Positions 1 through 9,340 of a stretch of DNA of 64,000 bases are shown here, in pieces (the first letter of the stretch is position 1; every line of letters begins with the position of its first letter). Position numbers and translations under genes: made by a program. The DNA is from Planctomycetaceae bacterium (GTDB lineage Bacteria; Planctomycetota; Planctomycetia; Pirellulales; PNKZ01), in NCBI GenBank assembly GCA_016793115.1, contig JAEUIN010000197.1:51138-115137 (forward strand), in the 5' to 3' direction. The notes beneath the pieces are model-generated. The model saw nothing but the letters and a program-made list of their open reading frames with translations. It was not told the DNA's origin and searched no databases.

Positions 1-1
1 G

Positions 2-139
2 GGGTTGCCGGCCAATTCGGCCTATCACGCCACGATTCGGCCGAGCTTGCGTGATGCGGTGCGCGAGGTGATCGCGCACGCTCGCGAAGAATCGTCGAGC
101 CCGGTCCGCTCAGGCATGGCCGTGGGGCTGGCCGACTGA
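2..139 (+). CDS. C-terminal fragment of a protein cut by the window edge
   Basis: An open frame enters from the left edge and stops with TGA at 137-139, giving about 45 residues that end in SGMAVGLAD. The composition fits coding sequence of this genome (G/C at third positions). I do not recognise the family from so short a tail. It is listed because a reading frame runs up to the window boundary and the next gene starts about 200 bases later. Confidence 0.4.
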   Translation, partial: GLPANSAYHATIRPSLRDAVREVIAHAREESSSPVRSGMAVGLAD

Positions 140-223
140 ATCGGCCTTGAATCCGCCGTCGCCGGTTCTAGCGGGATCGCTCATTTTCCGCGGGCGAGCC
201 GCGGTCAATGACGTAGTTTTTCG

Positions 224-252
224 CTGACATTGTTCCGCCCGGCCGTGATAAG
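224..252 (+). promoter_or_regulatory. Candidate sigma70-type promoter for the pseudopilin-like gene
   Basis: CTGACA at 224-229 and GATAAG at 247-252 are separated by 17 bases and lie about 90 bases upstream of the chosen start at 342. Both hexamers deviate from consensus, so this is only a candidate. Confidence 0.35.
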
Positions 253-341
253 ATTCGTGAGCCGCCGGCGAACAAATTCGCGGTGTGTTCGCGGCAGCCT
301 GCGGCCGCCGCCAGTTTATCGCTTCCGGCAGGAGCCTATCG

Positions 342-1508
342 GTGAAGAGCGGTTATCGCGCGGCGCGCACGCGTCGTGGTTTCTCGATTAAAGACGCCGT
401 CGTCGTGCTCGTGATCATCGGCGTGCTGTTGGCCGTCGGGTTCCCCACCTTCGTCTACATCCGCGAGCAGGCCCGCTCGATGCAGTGCGAAGGGAATCTC
501 AGGAAGATCGGTCAGGCGCTCGATCGGTATAAAGCGGCGGACCCCTCCGGCACGTACCCCATCGGGTCGGGCTACGATCTAGCGACAAAGTCGTCGGGCG
601 TCTCGTGGTGGGCCGAAATCATGCCGCACGCCGAGGGCCCTAGCCCTTCGAAGTGGATCGAAACTCCGAATCGCGGCGACTTCAGCCGGCCGACGCCGAA
701 CGAAAACATCAAATGGGTCGACGGCTACCAGCCGAGCATCATGTTTTGTCCGGCCAGCTCGCTGCCGATGTTCAACGACCCGCTCCGGCACATCTCCGAA
801 GCGAATCGCCAGTTGCTCGGCGACAAGAAGCCGGTCGGCATTCCAGTGCCGATGTACTCGGCCGTCGCCGGCGGTGCGCCCGACTTGCGCGATAATAATC
901 TGACGAAGTCGACCGACGCTCCGGCCGGCCGCAACACGCAAGACGGGCCCTGGGGCATACTCTCCGATTCAGGGCTGTTTCCCCCGAACAAGCGCGTGCA
1001 ACATGCGGCGATCGTCGACCAAAAAGACAAGACGATCATGGTCGTCGAACAGTCGGGCTATGTGCAAGACCACACGGTGTCGCTCGAACCGCCGGATTTG
1101 TACGACGTGCGGAGCGCGTGGCCGCGGGGGGCGTTCATGGGAACCGCGGGCGATTACAAAGACTTGAAGCCGACGCAAACCGGCATCAACGGCGACGGCG
1201 GCGAGCGCTGTTGGAACTTGACGACGGTCCGCTACGGCATCAATTACTTCATCACCGGCAAGAAGGGGATCGTCACCGATCCGCCCCTGCCTCGTCCGGC
1301 AAAAGAAGGGGAAGAGCCCCCTCCGCCGCCCCCCTATCCGCCGGAAGGATACGGCCCGGGGCACAACCACCCGATCACGAGCCCGCACCCGGGCGGGGCA
1401 ACGGTGCTTATGGCCGGCGGCGGGACGAAGTTTCTCAATCAGAACATCGATCTAATCATCTTGCTACGGATGGCGACGCGCGACGACAAGATCGACGTGG
1501 CGGACTAA
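342..1508 (+). CDS. DUF1559-like type II pseudopilin-type protein
   Basis: Predicted secreted or membrane-anchored protein of 388 residues with a prepilin-like N-terminus. A short basic leader ends RRG, followed by FSIKD and a hydrophobic helix (about residues 18-36), then the family-typical EQARSMQC and NLRKIGQAL segment. Planctomycetes carry many such DUF1559 proteins; their role is not established. The C-terminus keeps the HPGG part of the usual H-X9-DG motif, but the DG position reads GG. A Pro-rich stretch (about residues 325-350) precedes it. Start: GTG at 342 is preferred over the GTG at 285 because GGCAGGAG at 327-334 is a good ribosome site and the resulting leader has normal length. 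Oddity: Asp replaces the usual Glu at +5 after the cleavage site. Confidence 0.8.
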   Translation: MKSGYRAARTRRGFSIKDAVVVLVIIGVLLAVGFPTFVYIREQARSMQCEGNLRKIGQALDRYKAADPSGTYPIGSGYDLATKSSGVSWWAEIMPHAEGPSPSKWIETPNRGDFSRPTPNENIKWVDGYQPSIMFCPASSLPMFNDPLRHISEANRQLLGDKKPVGIPVPMYSAVAGGAPDLRDNNLTKSTDAPAGRNTQDGPWGILSDSGLFPPNKRVQHAAIVDQKDKTIMVVEQSGYVQDHTVSLEPPDLYDVRSAWPRGAFMGTAGDYKDLKPTQTGINGDGGERCWNLTTVRYGINYFITGKKGIVTDPPLPRPAKEGEEPPPPPPYPPEGYGPGHNHPITSPHPGGATVLMAGGGTKFLNQNIDLIILLRMATRDDKIDVAD

Positions 1509-1522
1509 CGCCGACCTGCGAG

Positions 1523-1550
1523 CGGCGGGGTTGATCCCCGCCGTCTGTTT
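1523..1550 (+). terminator. Rho-independent terminator after the pseudopilin-like gene
   Basis: CGGCGGGG (1523-1530) pairs perfectly with CCCCGCCG (1536-1543) around a TTGAT loop and is followed by TCTGTTTT. It lies 15 bases after the stop codon, between convergent genes. Confidence 0.65.
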
Positions 1551-1607
1551 TGGATCGAAGTCGAATTGCCGACGGTGCGGGAAAGCTCGCCGCTTCCGAT
1601 TAATCGG

Positions 1608-2972
1608 TCACACGTCTTTGATCAATCCCGGCTGCGGCAGCTTGTAGAGGCCGGCGGCGTCGGGAAGCGTAAGCGGCATCGTCTGCCAGTCGACGATCTT
1701 CTCCGGCCCGAGCGCTCGGCCGCGCTGGAAGCCTTCGTCCCAGGTCACGGTCCGCCCGGTATACGTCGCCATGCGGCCGAGAATCGCCGTCATCGTGGCG
1801 TTTGCGCCGGTTTCCGCTTCCATGTGCGGCGTACCGCTGCGAATGGCGGCGAACAGCGCCTCGTGCTCAACCTGGTAGGGGTTCGGGCCGGCCGCGTCGC
1901 GCTTCGCACCGCCGCGGGGGCGCGGGAAACTCCACTCGTCCGCGCCGCTCTTAATCTTGCCGTTGCCCACATCGGCCTCGCCTTTCGTCCCCACGGCGAA
2001 TTCTCCGACGAGCGGTTCGCAGCCGGGCATTTGTCGACAGACGCCGAACATCTTCGTGCCGTCGGCGTAGGTGTACTCGACGGCATGGTGATCGAAAATG
2101 TCGCCGTAGTCTTTGCCGGTTCGCATTTGCCGGCCTCCCATGCCGACGGCCGACACCGGCGGGCCGCCCATGATCCAATTGCACACGTCGAGATTGTGCA
2201 CGTGCTGCTCGACGATGTGATCGCCCGAAAGCCAGCAGAAGAAGTACCAGTTGCGCACTTGGAACTCGAGTTCGGTGAGTCCGTCGTGCGGAACCGGTTG
2301 CTTGATCGTCGCGCCGTTCCAATAGCAGCGCAACATGCGGATGTCGCCGATCGCGCCGTCTTTGAGCCGGCGAAGCGTCTCGAGATATTTTTCTTCGTGA
2401 TGACGTTGCAGCCCCACGCCGACTTTGAGCCCCTTCTGTTCCGCGATCTTCGCCGAGGCCAACACGCGACGCACGCCGGGCGCATCGGTCGCCACCGGCT
2501 TCTCCATGAACACGTGCTTCCCTTGCGCCACGGCGTATTCGAAGTGCTCCGGGCGAAACCCAGGCGGCCCGACGAGCAGGGCGACGTCGCAGGCGTCGAT
2601 CGCGCGCTTGTAGGCGTCGAGCCCGACGAAGCGGCGCTCCTGCGCCACCTCGACGCGCTTGCCGATCTCGGCCGGAATCGCGGCGCGGCGCAGGTTGCCT
2701 CCTTTGCTGAGGATTTCATGGCTCTGCGTGAGACGATCCTCAAAAGCGTCGGCCATCGCCCAGAGTTTCACCGGGCCGGTCGTCTGTAAGGCGTTCACAG
2801 CCGCCCCGGTGCCTCGATTTCCGCAGCCGACGAGAGCGATCTTCAGCGTTTCGTCGACGCCGCCGTGAACCTTCGGCGCGAGCGACGCCAGCGAAGCGGC
2901 CGCTACGGCTCCGGCCGAGCCTTGCAAAAATCGACGACGCGACGACGACGGACGATCCGCAGCGGGCGACAT
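1608..2972 (-). CDS. Tat-exported Gfo/Idh/MocA family oxidoreductase
   Basis: Predicted NAD(P)-dependent sugar or inositol-type dehydrogenase, 454 residues. The N-terminus has a twin-arginine signal (SRRRFLQG followed by an Ala-rich hydrophobic stretch), so it should act outside the cytoplasm. The Rossmann motif is ALVGCGNRGTG near residue 47, and the family EKPVATD motif (catalytic lysine region) lies near residue 160. A C-terminal GFO/IDH alpha-beta domain follows with the segment GGDHIVEQHVHNLD-like spacing typical of planctomycete members. Many planctomycete paralogues are exported in this way; how cofactor is supplied is thought to be export in the folded state. Substrate cannot be told from sequence. 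It stands alone, convergent with the pseudopilin-like gene. Confidence 0.9.
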   Translation of the reverse strand: MSPAADRPSSSRRRFLQGSAGAVAAASLASLAPKVHGGVDETLKIALVGCGNRGTGAAVNALQTTGPVKLWAMADAFEDRLTQSHEILSKGGNLRRAAIPAEIGKRVEVAQERRFVGLDAYKRAIDACDVALLVGPPGFRPEHFEYAVAQGKHVFMEKPVATDAPGVRRVLASAKIAEQKGLKVGVGLQRHHEEKYLETLRRLKDGAIGDIRMLRCYWNGATIKQPVPHDGLTELEFQVRNWYFFCWLSGDHIVEQHVHNLDVCNWIMGGPPVSAVGMGGRQMRTGKDYGDIFDHHAVEYTYADGTKMFGVCRQMPGCEPLVGEFAVGTKGEADVGNGKIKSGADEWSFPRPRGGAKRDAAGPNPYQVEHEALFAAIRSGTPHMEAETGANATMTAILGRMATYTGRTVTWDEGFQRGRALGPEKIVDWQTMPLTLPDAAGLYKLPQPGLIKDV

Positions 2973-3144
2973 GAGGCGTTCTCCGGCAGATGACGTAGCA
3001 ATGAAGCAGGGAGCCTGAGCGCATTAGCTTAAGGCGCGACGGTGCTACGAACAACGATCGCCTCCGGACCGATCCGCAAAGCGACAAGAGGTGGGTGAGC
3101 CGCCCGCTCGAGGACTCGTGAGTCTCGCCGACGAACGACGGGCT

Positions 3145-3390
3145 TTATCCGCCGCTGACCGGCGGGATGCACGCGACTTCTTGATCGCGGCGGATCGGCG
3201 TCGCGTCGCCGGCGTATTCGGCGTCGACGGCGAAGAGCAGGTGCCGCGCCGCCGGGGCGAGTTTCGGCACGGCCGCCAGGAGCGCGCGGCGCACGTCGGC
3301 CACCGTCGCCGGCTCGGCCACGTCGAGTTCGATGGATTCCGCCCCGGCCGCCTGCTTGGCCACGGCGAAGAGTTTGACCGTGATGTTCAT
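3145..3390 (-). CDS. moaD: Molybdopterin synthase sulfur carrier subunit MoaD
   Basis: Small ubiquitin-fold protein of 81 residues. In the family the C-terminal Gly-Gly is activated to a thiocarboxylate and donates sulfur to precursor Z through MoaE. The protein ends PPVSGG, exactly as required, and starts MNITVKLFAVAKQAAG, matching the family beta strand. It lies 22 bases downstream of the large FAD/Fe-S oxidoreductase on the same strand, with GAGG eight bases ahead of the ATG, so the two are probably cotranscribed. The partner moaE is 5.5 kb away with moaA on the other strand. No moaC or moeB is visible in the window. Confidence 0.9.
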   Translation of the reverse strand: MNITVKLFAVAKQAAGAESIELDVAEPATVADVRRALLAAVPKLAPAARHLLFAVDAEYAGDATPIRRDQEVACIPPVSGG

Positions 3391-3412
3391 GTCGCCCGCC
3401 TCGTGTCGCCGC

Positions 3413-6382
3413 TCATGTGACGATCAACTCTTGGCTCCGCGTCGCGAGCAAATCGTTCAACTCCGGCATGATGCCGTAGCTCAACGCCAAAAGTTTGAGC
3501 GGGTGGATCGTCGGCTTGCTCGTTCCCTGTTCCATCTGCATCTTGCAGGCGCTGCACTCCGTCGTGCCGGCGTTCCAGTCGGCCTCGCGCACCGTGGAAA
3601 TGAGATCCCAGCCGGCGCGGATGCTGTTGCGGAAGTTCTCCTTTTTCAAGCCGAACGAGCCGGCCATGCCGGAGCACCCTTTTTCGACCGTCGCGACGGT
3701 CAACCCCGGCACGAGACGCAGGAGATGTTCGCCCGGCGAACCGATTTCCAACGCCTTCATGTGGCAAGGCTGATGATAGCCGACCACGGCGTTGATCGGC
3801 TTGAGATCGAGCTGCAATTTCCCGGCCGTGTGGAGTTGCCAGAGGTAATGGCAGGCTTCCATCGTGTTGTCGGCCACGAGCCGCGAGTCTTCATCGTCGA
3901 TGAGTTGCGGATACTCCACCTTCAAGCAGAGCGCGGCGCTCGGTTCGGCGGTGACGATCGTATATCCCTGCCGCACCGCTTCGGCCAGCACGGCGATATT
4001 CTCACGGGCCGTGCGTCGCGCCAACTCCGCCGCGCCGAGCGAGATCATCGCGATGCCCGATTGCCCTTGGTTGGGCGGGACGAACACCGAGATGCCGTTG
4101 TGTTCCAGGATCGCCACCACGGCCTCGGCCAACAGCGGATCGTGGTAGTTGGCGTAGGTGTCGACGAAGTACAACACCTTGCGCCCCGCGACCCGCGACG
4201 GCTTCGTGAGCTGCCGGGCTTTCGCGCGCCGCATGAATACGCGCGACGTGAAGCTCGGGAGCTTGCGCGCCTGCGCGATGCCGATCACCTTTTCCATCAG
4301 CCAGCGAAACGTGCGATTGCCGATCAGCCAATTGGCGATCGGCGCGGTCATCGAACCGGCCGCGCCGAGAATGTCGTAGCGCGTGACGAGCCATTCGGCA
4401 AGCTTGAGGCCGTTGTTCGACACATACGCCGCTTTCGCTTCGAGCATCAAACGCGGCACGTCGACGCTCGCCGGGCATTCGAGCCGACACTGCTGGCAAT
4501 TGACGCACAAATCGGCGACGGCCTTGAACTCGTCGGTCTTCACGCTTTCCGGCGGCAGTTGCCCGGTGAGCAGCCCGCGCATCAGGTTCGCTTTCGCCCG
4601 CGGCGACGCTTCCTCGGCCGGGCCGAAGCGGAAGATCGGGCACATGCGGACCTGCGAGTTTTGCGCGCGGCAGACGCCGCAGCCGTTGCAACTGTTCGTG
4701 GAGCGGAGGATGTCGTCGGGCGACCACGTGAGTTGCAGCTTGATCAGTTCGCGCGACACCTCGGGCGTCGGCGTTTCGCCCGCCTCCGACACGGTCGGCT
4801 CCGCCGAGAGCGGTCGTAGGTCGTGCGTCAGCGTGGGCAGCGCATCGCCGACGATCTTGCCGGGATTCAGGATGCCGCGCGGATCGAAGAGGCGCTTGAG
4901 TTCGCGAAACACGTCGCAGAGGTCGCCGTATTGCCGCCGTAGAAACGGCGTGCGGCTGAGCCCGTCGCCGTGCTCGCCGCTGATCGTACCGCCGACGGCC
5001 AGGACGACGTCGTATAAGTCCGACGCCAATCGATCCATCAGGGCCACATGCGCCGGGTCGGCCAGATCGAGAAACGGCCGCACGTGCAACTGCCCGTGCC
5101 CGACATGGCCGAACAGCGAGGCCGTGACCTGATGCCGCTTGAGCACGTTTTGAATTTCGACGAGCGCGAGCGAGAGCGCCTCCGGCGGTACGGCGAAATC
5201 TTCGACGAACGGCAGCGGCCGCGTCGACCCTTTGATGCTGTGCAACAGCGGCGTAACTTCGCGCGGCAGTTGCTGAAACAGGGCGATGTTTTCCGGGCTC
5301 AGAGCCTGACGCGCCTCGAAGGCCAACGCCTTGCGGTTTTTCACCTGATCGACGATTCGTCGCAGCTTTTCGCGGACCTCGGTCGGGTCGTCGCCGTCGA
5401 CCTCGACGAGCAAGATCGATTCGGTGTTCGCGGGAATCAGGCTTTCGTAACGCGGATCGACCTCGCGGGCCAAGCTCAAATGCCGGCGATCCATCATGTC
5501 GCACGCCGTCGGTTCGAACTCCAGCACGTCGTGGACCGCGCGGGCCGCGTTTTCCACGCGCTCGAACATCAGCATCGCCAAGCCGGTATGGCGCGGCAGC
5601 GGCTGAATGCCGAGCGTCATTTCGGTGATGACGCCGAGTGTGCCTTCACTCCCCGAAATCAGACCGGCCAAATCGAGCGAGTCGTCTTTCAACGCGTCGA
5701 ACACGGCATAGCCGCTCCGATTCAAACGCGACTTCGGCCGCGAGCGTTCGATGAGCGCGGCATGAGTGCGGAGCAGCACCACGAGATCGTTGACGAGCGA
5801 CCGCTTTCGTTCGTCGGCGTCGCGGCTGAAACCGTCGACCAGCGGTTCGCGCCCGGCGTCGAGCCGATAGCCGTCGGCCAAGACGACGCGCAGGTTGCGC
5901 ACGTGGCGGCGCGCCGAACCGTATTTGAGCCACCGCCGGCCGGAGGCGTCGATCGCGACGACGCTGCCCATCGTCGTCACCACGCTGTTCGCCGGGTCGG
6001 GCCCGAACGTCTTGCCTCTCTTGCGGAGCACCGTGTTCAACCGCTCGTGAACGACGCCCGGCTGGAGGCGCACGAAGTCGTCGCCGATCGACATGATCTG
6101 CCGCATGTGGGCGGAGCAATCGAGCACGAGCCCCGCGCCGAGCGATTCCCCGGCGAGGCCCGAGCCGGCGCCGCGCGGATGCAGCGGGATGCCGTTTTCG
6201 TGGCAGTAAGAGAGCACGGCCGCGACGTCGTCGGTCGATTTCGGTCGCACGACCCCCAGCGGTCGAATGTGGAATAAGCTCGCGTCGGTCGCATACAGCT
6301 GCAAAAAAACGTCGTCGCAGCGGATCTCACCTTCGATGAGGCCGCGCAAGTCTTCCTGAATGCGTTGTCGCTGCGGATCCAT
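3413..6382 (-). CDS. FAD-binding and Fe-S/CCG-domain oxidoreductase (GlcD-GlcF-like fusion)
   Basis: Large flavo-iron-sulfur 2-hydroxyacid (D-lactate or glycolate type) dehydrogenase, 989 residues, similar in plan to YdiJ-type fusions. The N-terminal half is a PCMH-type FAD domain (RPKSTDDVAAVLSYC, then HPRGAGSGLAGES near residue 70) with the C-terminal FAD-oxidase cap (GEHGDGLSRTPFL near residue 468). Two ferredoxin-like cysteine clusters follow, CNGCGVCRAQ near residue 564 and CVNCQQCRLECP near residue 625. The end holds two CCG-type segments (YHQPCHMKALE with GCSGMAGSFG, and ECSACKMQMEQG). Electrons probably pass to the quinone pool. moaD follows in the same transcription unit, although this enzyme class does not need molybdopterin. 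Confidence 0.88.
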   Translation of the reverse strand: MDPQRQRIQEDLRGLIEGEIRCDDVFLQLYATDASLFHIRPLGVVRPKSTDDVAAVLSYCHENGIPLHPRGAGSGLAGESLGAGLVLDCSAHMRQIMSIGDDFVRLQPGVVHERLNTVLRKRGKTFGPDPANSVVTTMGSVVAIDASGRRWLKYGSARRHVRNLRVVLADGYRLDAGREPLVDGFSRDADERKRSLVNDLVVLLRTHAALIERSRPKSRLNRSGYAVFDALKDDSLDLAGLISGSEGTLGVITEMTLGIQPLPRHTGLAMLMFERVENAARAVHDVLEFEPTACDMMDRRHLSLAREVDPRYESLIPANTESILLVEVDGDDPTEVREKLRRIVDQVKNRKALAFEARQALSPENIALFQQLPREVTPLLHSIKGSTRPLPFVEDFAVPPEALSLALVEIQNVLKRHQVTASLFGHVGHGQLHVRPFLDLADPAHVALMDRLASDLYDVVLAVGGTISGEHGDGLSRTPFLRRQYGDLCDVFRELKRLFDPRGILNPGKIVGDALPTLTHDLRPLSAEPTVSEAGETPTPEVSRELIKLQLTWSPDDILRSTNSCNGCGVCRAQNSQVRMCPIFRFGPAEEASPRAKANLMRGLLTGQLPPESVKTDEFKAVADLCVNCQQCRLECPASVDVPRLMLEAKAAYVSNNGLKLAEWLVTRYDILGAAGSMTAPIANWLIGNRTFRWLMEKVIGIAQARKLPSFTSRVFMRRAKARQLTKPSRVAGRKVLYFVDTYANYHDPLLAEAVVAILEHNGISVFVPPNQGQSGIAMISLGAAELARRTARENIAVLAEAVRQGYTIVTAEPSAALCLKVEYPQLIDDEDSRLVADNTMEACHYLWQLHTAGKLQLDLKPINAVVGYHQPCHMKALEIGSPGEHLLRLVPGLTVATVEKGCSGMAGSFGLKKENFRNSIRAGWDLISTVREADWNAGTTECSACKMQMEQGTSKPTIHPLKLLALSYGIMPELNDLLATRSQELIVT

Positions 6383-6507
6383 GCGTTAACGGTTCAGGGT
6401 TCGGCGTCCGAGTTCAGAAGTCAAACTCTTTACTTTCAACTAGTCCCGTGTGCGAGGGAGGGGGGCGCTTTGCATTCGCCTCATTCATTCTACGCGGCTC
6501 GCCGGCT

Positions 6508-7005
6508 TCAGTTTGCCGCCTGCCGACTGCGCTTCGCCGCAGCCGCTTCGGCTTCGCGCAAGCGAATCGCCTGCTGTCGGTAGCGTTCGTGGGTTTCCAA
6601 ATTGAAATGGTCGTGATTGTCCAGTCCGGCCAGCCCTCGATACTGAGCGTCGCAGCGGTAGCAGTTCAGGCAATTCGGTACGGCGAAGAACAGCAGCACG
6701 TCGATCAAGGCCGTGGCGAACAGCACGCCGAACGTCCAGTAGGGCAAATAAAGGTACCAAGTCACGCAACTCACGGCGAACCCGAGCACGACGATCGAGA
6801 CGCCGAGCCGTTGCGAAAAGTCTTTCCGAATGAACAACTCTTCGCTCGGGCAGACCAAGCATCGCTCCAGCCGACCGTCGTGAAAGGCCCCGGCCGGCAC
6901 GCTCAACGTGCCGCCGCACGCCGGGCAGGCGATCGCAGCCGCCCCCTCGGGCACCTCGACCCGCACCGACTGCTCGCAACGTGGGCAAGCGAAAGCGACG
7001 TTCAT
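6508..7005 (-). CDS. Zinc-ribbon membrane protein of unknown function
   Basis: Protein of 165 residues. It opens with a zinc-ribbon-like pattern (CPRCEQ at residues 8-13 and CPACGG near 28), has a further CLVC near 50, then two adjoining hydrophobic stretches (about residues 68-106), then CLNCYRCDAQYRG and a charged tail rich in Ala, Arg and Glu. The arrangement suggests a metal-binding head next to a membrane hairpin. I do not recognise a named family. The minus-strand neighbours are a membrane protein and folE upstream and the FAD/Fe-S operon downstream; nothing in the spacing implies a shared task. Confidence 0.7.
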   Translation of the reverse strand: MNVAFACPRCEQSVRVEVPEGAAAIACPACGGTLSVPAGAFHDGRLERCLVCPSEELFIRKDFSQRLGVSIVVLGFAVSCVTWYLYLPYWTFGVLFATALIDVLLFFAVPNCLNCYRCDAQYRGLAGLDNHDHFNLETHERYRQQAIRLREAEAAAAKRSRQAAN

Positions 7006-7068
7006 GATGGAATGTGGCGTAGGCCGAAAAATGCTGAAACCGCTATTCTCGTTTCCGCCGCCGGCCTT

Positions 7069-7896
7069 TCATAGGGGGTACGCTCGCCCCGCCGAAAGCA
7101 ATTGACCGACCAACTCGCCGAGAAACGTCGTTATCACGGCGACGTAGAGCATGCCCGTCGCGGCCTGCGTGTTCGGAATCTTCAACGTCGAGTACGTCAT
7201 CACCACCAGCGCGGCCGTGCCGGCCATCCCGGCGAGCCACCGCAAGGCGAGCATGATCCGCTCGGCGTCTTCCAGCGGTGCGCCGCTCGCCCATTGCCCC
7301 CATAGGCCGAGCGCCGAGACCACGGTTCGCAACAGCACGGCCGCCCCCAACAGCAGCGTCAATCGCATCAACGGGCCGATTTGCATGCCCGGCGCGTTGA
7401 GATACCAGTGTCCCAAGAGCATCGCCGCCATCGTCACGCCGAGCAGCAAGCCCGACACGACGGCGTCGGCGTAGGCGAGCCCGCGCGCGAGCGGCGCGGC
7501 GCTCGCCGGAAACACCGTCGTGGCCGTGCCGATGAGCGAAAACGCCGCGATCAACACGAGTCCGCCGATTCCGGCCGCCGGCTTTTCATACAACCAGCAC
7601 GCCGCACAGAAGTAGCTGAGCACGGCGGCGATCACGGCCGGCCACATTCGCAGCACGACGACTTCCTCGCCGACGATCACCCCGCCCGCCGACTCCGCGG
7701 CGCTCGGCGTCGCAACGCTCGGCACCGTGAACGGCCCACCGAACCCTACGGCCAGCGCCGCCAATAAGCTCATGCCGAGGAGCACATAGCAGTTGTTGCG
7801 GTAATATCCGCTCGTCACTCGCCGCGGCGATGTCGCGGCCATGGCCAGCGCCATGCCGAACGTGAGCCGATAGAGAAATTGAGCGAGGAGCAGCAT
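7069..7896 (-). CDS. Multi-pass membrane protein of unknown function
   Basis: Protein of 275 residues made mostly of hydrophobic helices, about eight by eye. The start is placed at the ATG at 7896 (MLLLAQFLYRLTFGMALAM), because the same frame runs upstream into folE with non-conserved, arginine-rich sequence that looks like read-through. A recognisable feature is LLGHWYLNAPGMQIGPL in the middle of the membrane part. The segment between about residues 55 and 75 (FTVPSVATPSAAESAGG) looks like an exposed loop. No catalytic motif is visible. It follows folE after about 107 bases on the same strand. Confidence 0.72.
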   Translation of the reverse strand: MLLLAQFLYRLTFGMALAMAATSPRRVTSGYYRNNCYVLLGMSLLAALAVGFGGPFTVPSVATPSAAESAGGVIVGEEVVVLRMWPAVIAAVLSYFCAACWLYEKPAAGIGGLVLIAAFSLIGTATTVFPASAAPLARGLAYADAVVSGLLLGVTMAAMLLGHWYLNAPGMQIGPLMRLTLLLGAAVLLRTVVSALGLWGQWASGAPLEDAERIMLALRWLAGMAGTAALVVMTYSTLKIPNTQAATGMLYVAVITTFLGELVGQLLSAGRAYPL

Positions 7897-8003
7897 CGTG
7901 GGGAGTTCTTCGTTTTGGGCTTCTGGTTTTTGGCGAAAGCGATCGCGAACGGAAGGCCCCGTAGGCCACTCGAAACTCAAACCGAAAAACCGTCGCCCGG
8001 CCG

Positions 8004-8672
8004 CTACTTCCCGTAGATCAGCGTCATGATTTCCGAGCGGCTGGAAAGGTGCGAGCGGAAGATGCCGCGCATCGCCGACGTCACGCACAGGCTCCCCGGC
8101 TTGCGGATGCCGCGCATCGTCATACACGAATGACTCGCCTCGACCACGACCGCCACCCCCTTCGGGTTCAACTCCTCGACCATCAGGTCGGCGATCGTTT
8201 CCGTCATCCGCTCCTGCACCTGCGGGCGCTTCGAAACGACCTCGACGACCCGCGCGAGCTTGCTCAGTCCGAGCACCTTGCCGCCGGGGATGTAGCCGAT
8301 GTGGGCCTTCCCCAAAAACGGCAGCAGGTGATGTTCGCACATGCTGTTGAACGAGATGTCTTTCACCAGCACGACCTCGTCGTACTTCTCGGTGAAAACC
8401 TTCTGCAGGTGGATGCGCGGGTCTTCATGCAACCCGCGAAACATTTCGGCGTACATCCGCGCCACGCGGGCCGGAGTCTCCAGCAGGCCTTCGCGCTGCG
8501 GGTCTTCGCCGACCGCGGCCAAGATTTCGCGGACGGCGTTTTCGATTCGCTTCAAATCGACGTTGGCCGGCAGCGGCGCATCGCCCGGCTTCGGCACATA
8601 GCCGCCGCCGTCGCGGATCTCGCAATCATCCCCTTCACACGACCCGCCGAATTGAGCCCCGTCCGCCATCAT
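8004..8672 (-). CDS. folE: GTP cyclohydrolase I
   Basis: Converts GTP to 7,8-dihydroneopterin triphosphate, the first step to tetrahydrofolate. The 222-residue protein contains the family landmarks: [12 protein letters not shown], the zinc-site cysteine in [10 protein letters not shown] with its histidines, [23 protein letters not shown], and the second zinc cysteine in HSCMTMRG. It ends MTLIYGK. The first 30 residues form an acidic Cys-containing extension not usual in the family. The start at 8672 has AGGG five bases upstream; a GTG at 8690 is also in frame. The gene is divergent from moaE, the two starts being 188 bases apart. Confidence 0.95.
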   Translation of the reverse strand: MMADGAQFGGSCEGDDCEIRDGGGYVPKPGDAPLPANVDLKRIENAVREILAAVGEDPQREGLLETPARVARMYAEMFRGLHEDPRIHLQKVFTEKYDEVVLVKDISFNSMCEHHLLPFLGKAHIGYIPGGKVLGLSKLARVVEVVSKRPQVQERMTETIADLMVEELNPKGVAVVVEASHSCMTMRGIRKPGSLCVTSAMRGIFRSHLSSRSEIMTLIYGK

Positions 8673-8860
8673 GCCCGCCCTAAAAAACACCGTGAATCAA
8701 GCGACAAACAACTAAGTCTAGGCGGGCAACCGAGGGGCTTCAAGAAGAACGAAGAATCACCACGTCGCGTCGACGCCGTCCGCCGCATTAACCGCCGCTT
8801 TAGGATCTTGGTGCGTCGCGCCGCTCCCCAGACGGCGGCGTTAAGTGATACAATGGCCGC

Positions 8861-9340
8861 ATGATCTCGCTCACGCGCGCCGCAATCGATTCGCAGGCCT
8901 TGCTCGACCGTGTCACCGTGCCGGCCGCCGGGGCGGTCGTCTTGTTTCTCGGCACCGTGCGCGAACTCACCGGCGATCGCCGGACCTTGGCTCTCGACTA
9001 TGAGGGCTACCCGGAAATGGCCGAAAAGAAGCTGCTCGAGTTGGAAGCCGAGGCCCGCCGGCGTTGGCCGCTTTGCGAAGTCGCGCTGGTGCATCGCTTG
9101 GGCCGGCTGGAGCTGACGGAAGCGAGCGTCGCCGTGGCCGTGAGCTCGCCGCATCGCGGCGCGGCGTTCGAAGCCGGCCGCTGGCTTATCGACACGCTCA
9201 AGGAAGTCGTGCCCATTTGGAAGCAAGAGCACTGGGCCGACGGTACGACCGAGTGGGTGCATCCGGGAATGAACGGGGACCCTAATGCCGGGCATGCGGA
9301 GCGCGAGTCGTTCCGCGCTTCCGCCGGAGGTGCCCCATGA
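8861..9340 (+). CDS. moaE: Molybdopterin synthase catalytic subunit MoaE
   Basis: Forms a complex with MoaD and inserts the dithiolene sulfurs into cyclic pyranopterin monophosphate. The 159-residue protein has the family pattern: GAVVLFLGTVRE, LDYEGYPEMAEKKL, VALVHRLGRL, VAVSSPHRGAAFEA and the catalytic lysine region in PIWKQEHWADG followed by EWVHP. About 15 residues at the C-terminus are extra. Its TGA overlaps the moaA ATG by four bases (ATGA), so moaE and moaA are translationally coupled. Confidence 0.95.
   Translation: MISLTRAAIDSQALLDRVTVPAAGAVVLFLGTVRELTGDRRTLALDYEGYPEMAEKKLLELEAEARRRWPLCEVALVHRLGRLELTEASVAVAVSSPHRGAAFEAGRWLIDTLKEVVPIWKQEHWADGTTEWVHPGMNGDPNAGHAERESFRASAGGAP

Noticed and set aside
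7897..8340. Upstream extension of the membrane protein frame into folE (ATG or GTG up to 8340).
   Set aside because: It overlaps folE on the same strand in another frame and codes for low-complexity Arg/Gly sequence; the hydrophobic protein begins cleanly at 7896.
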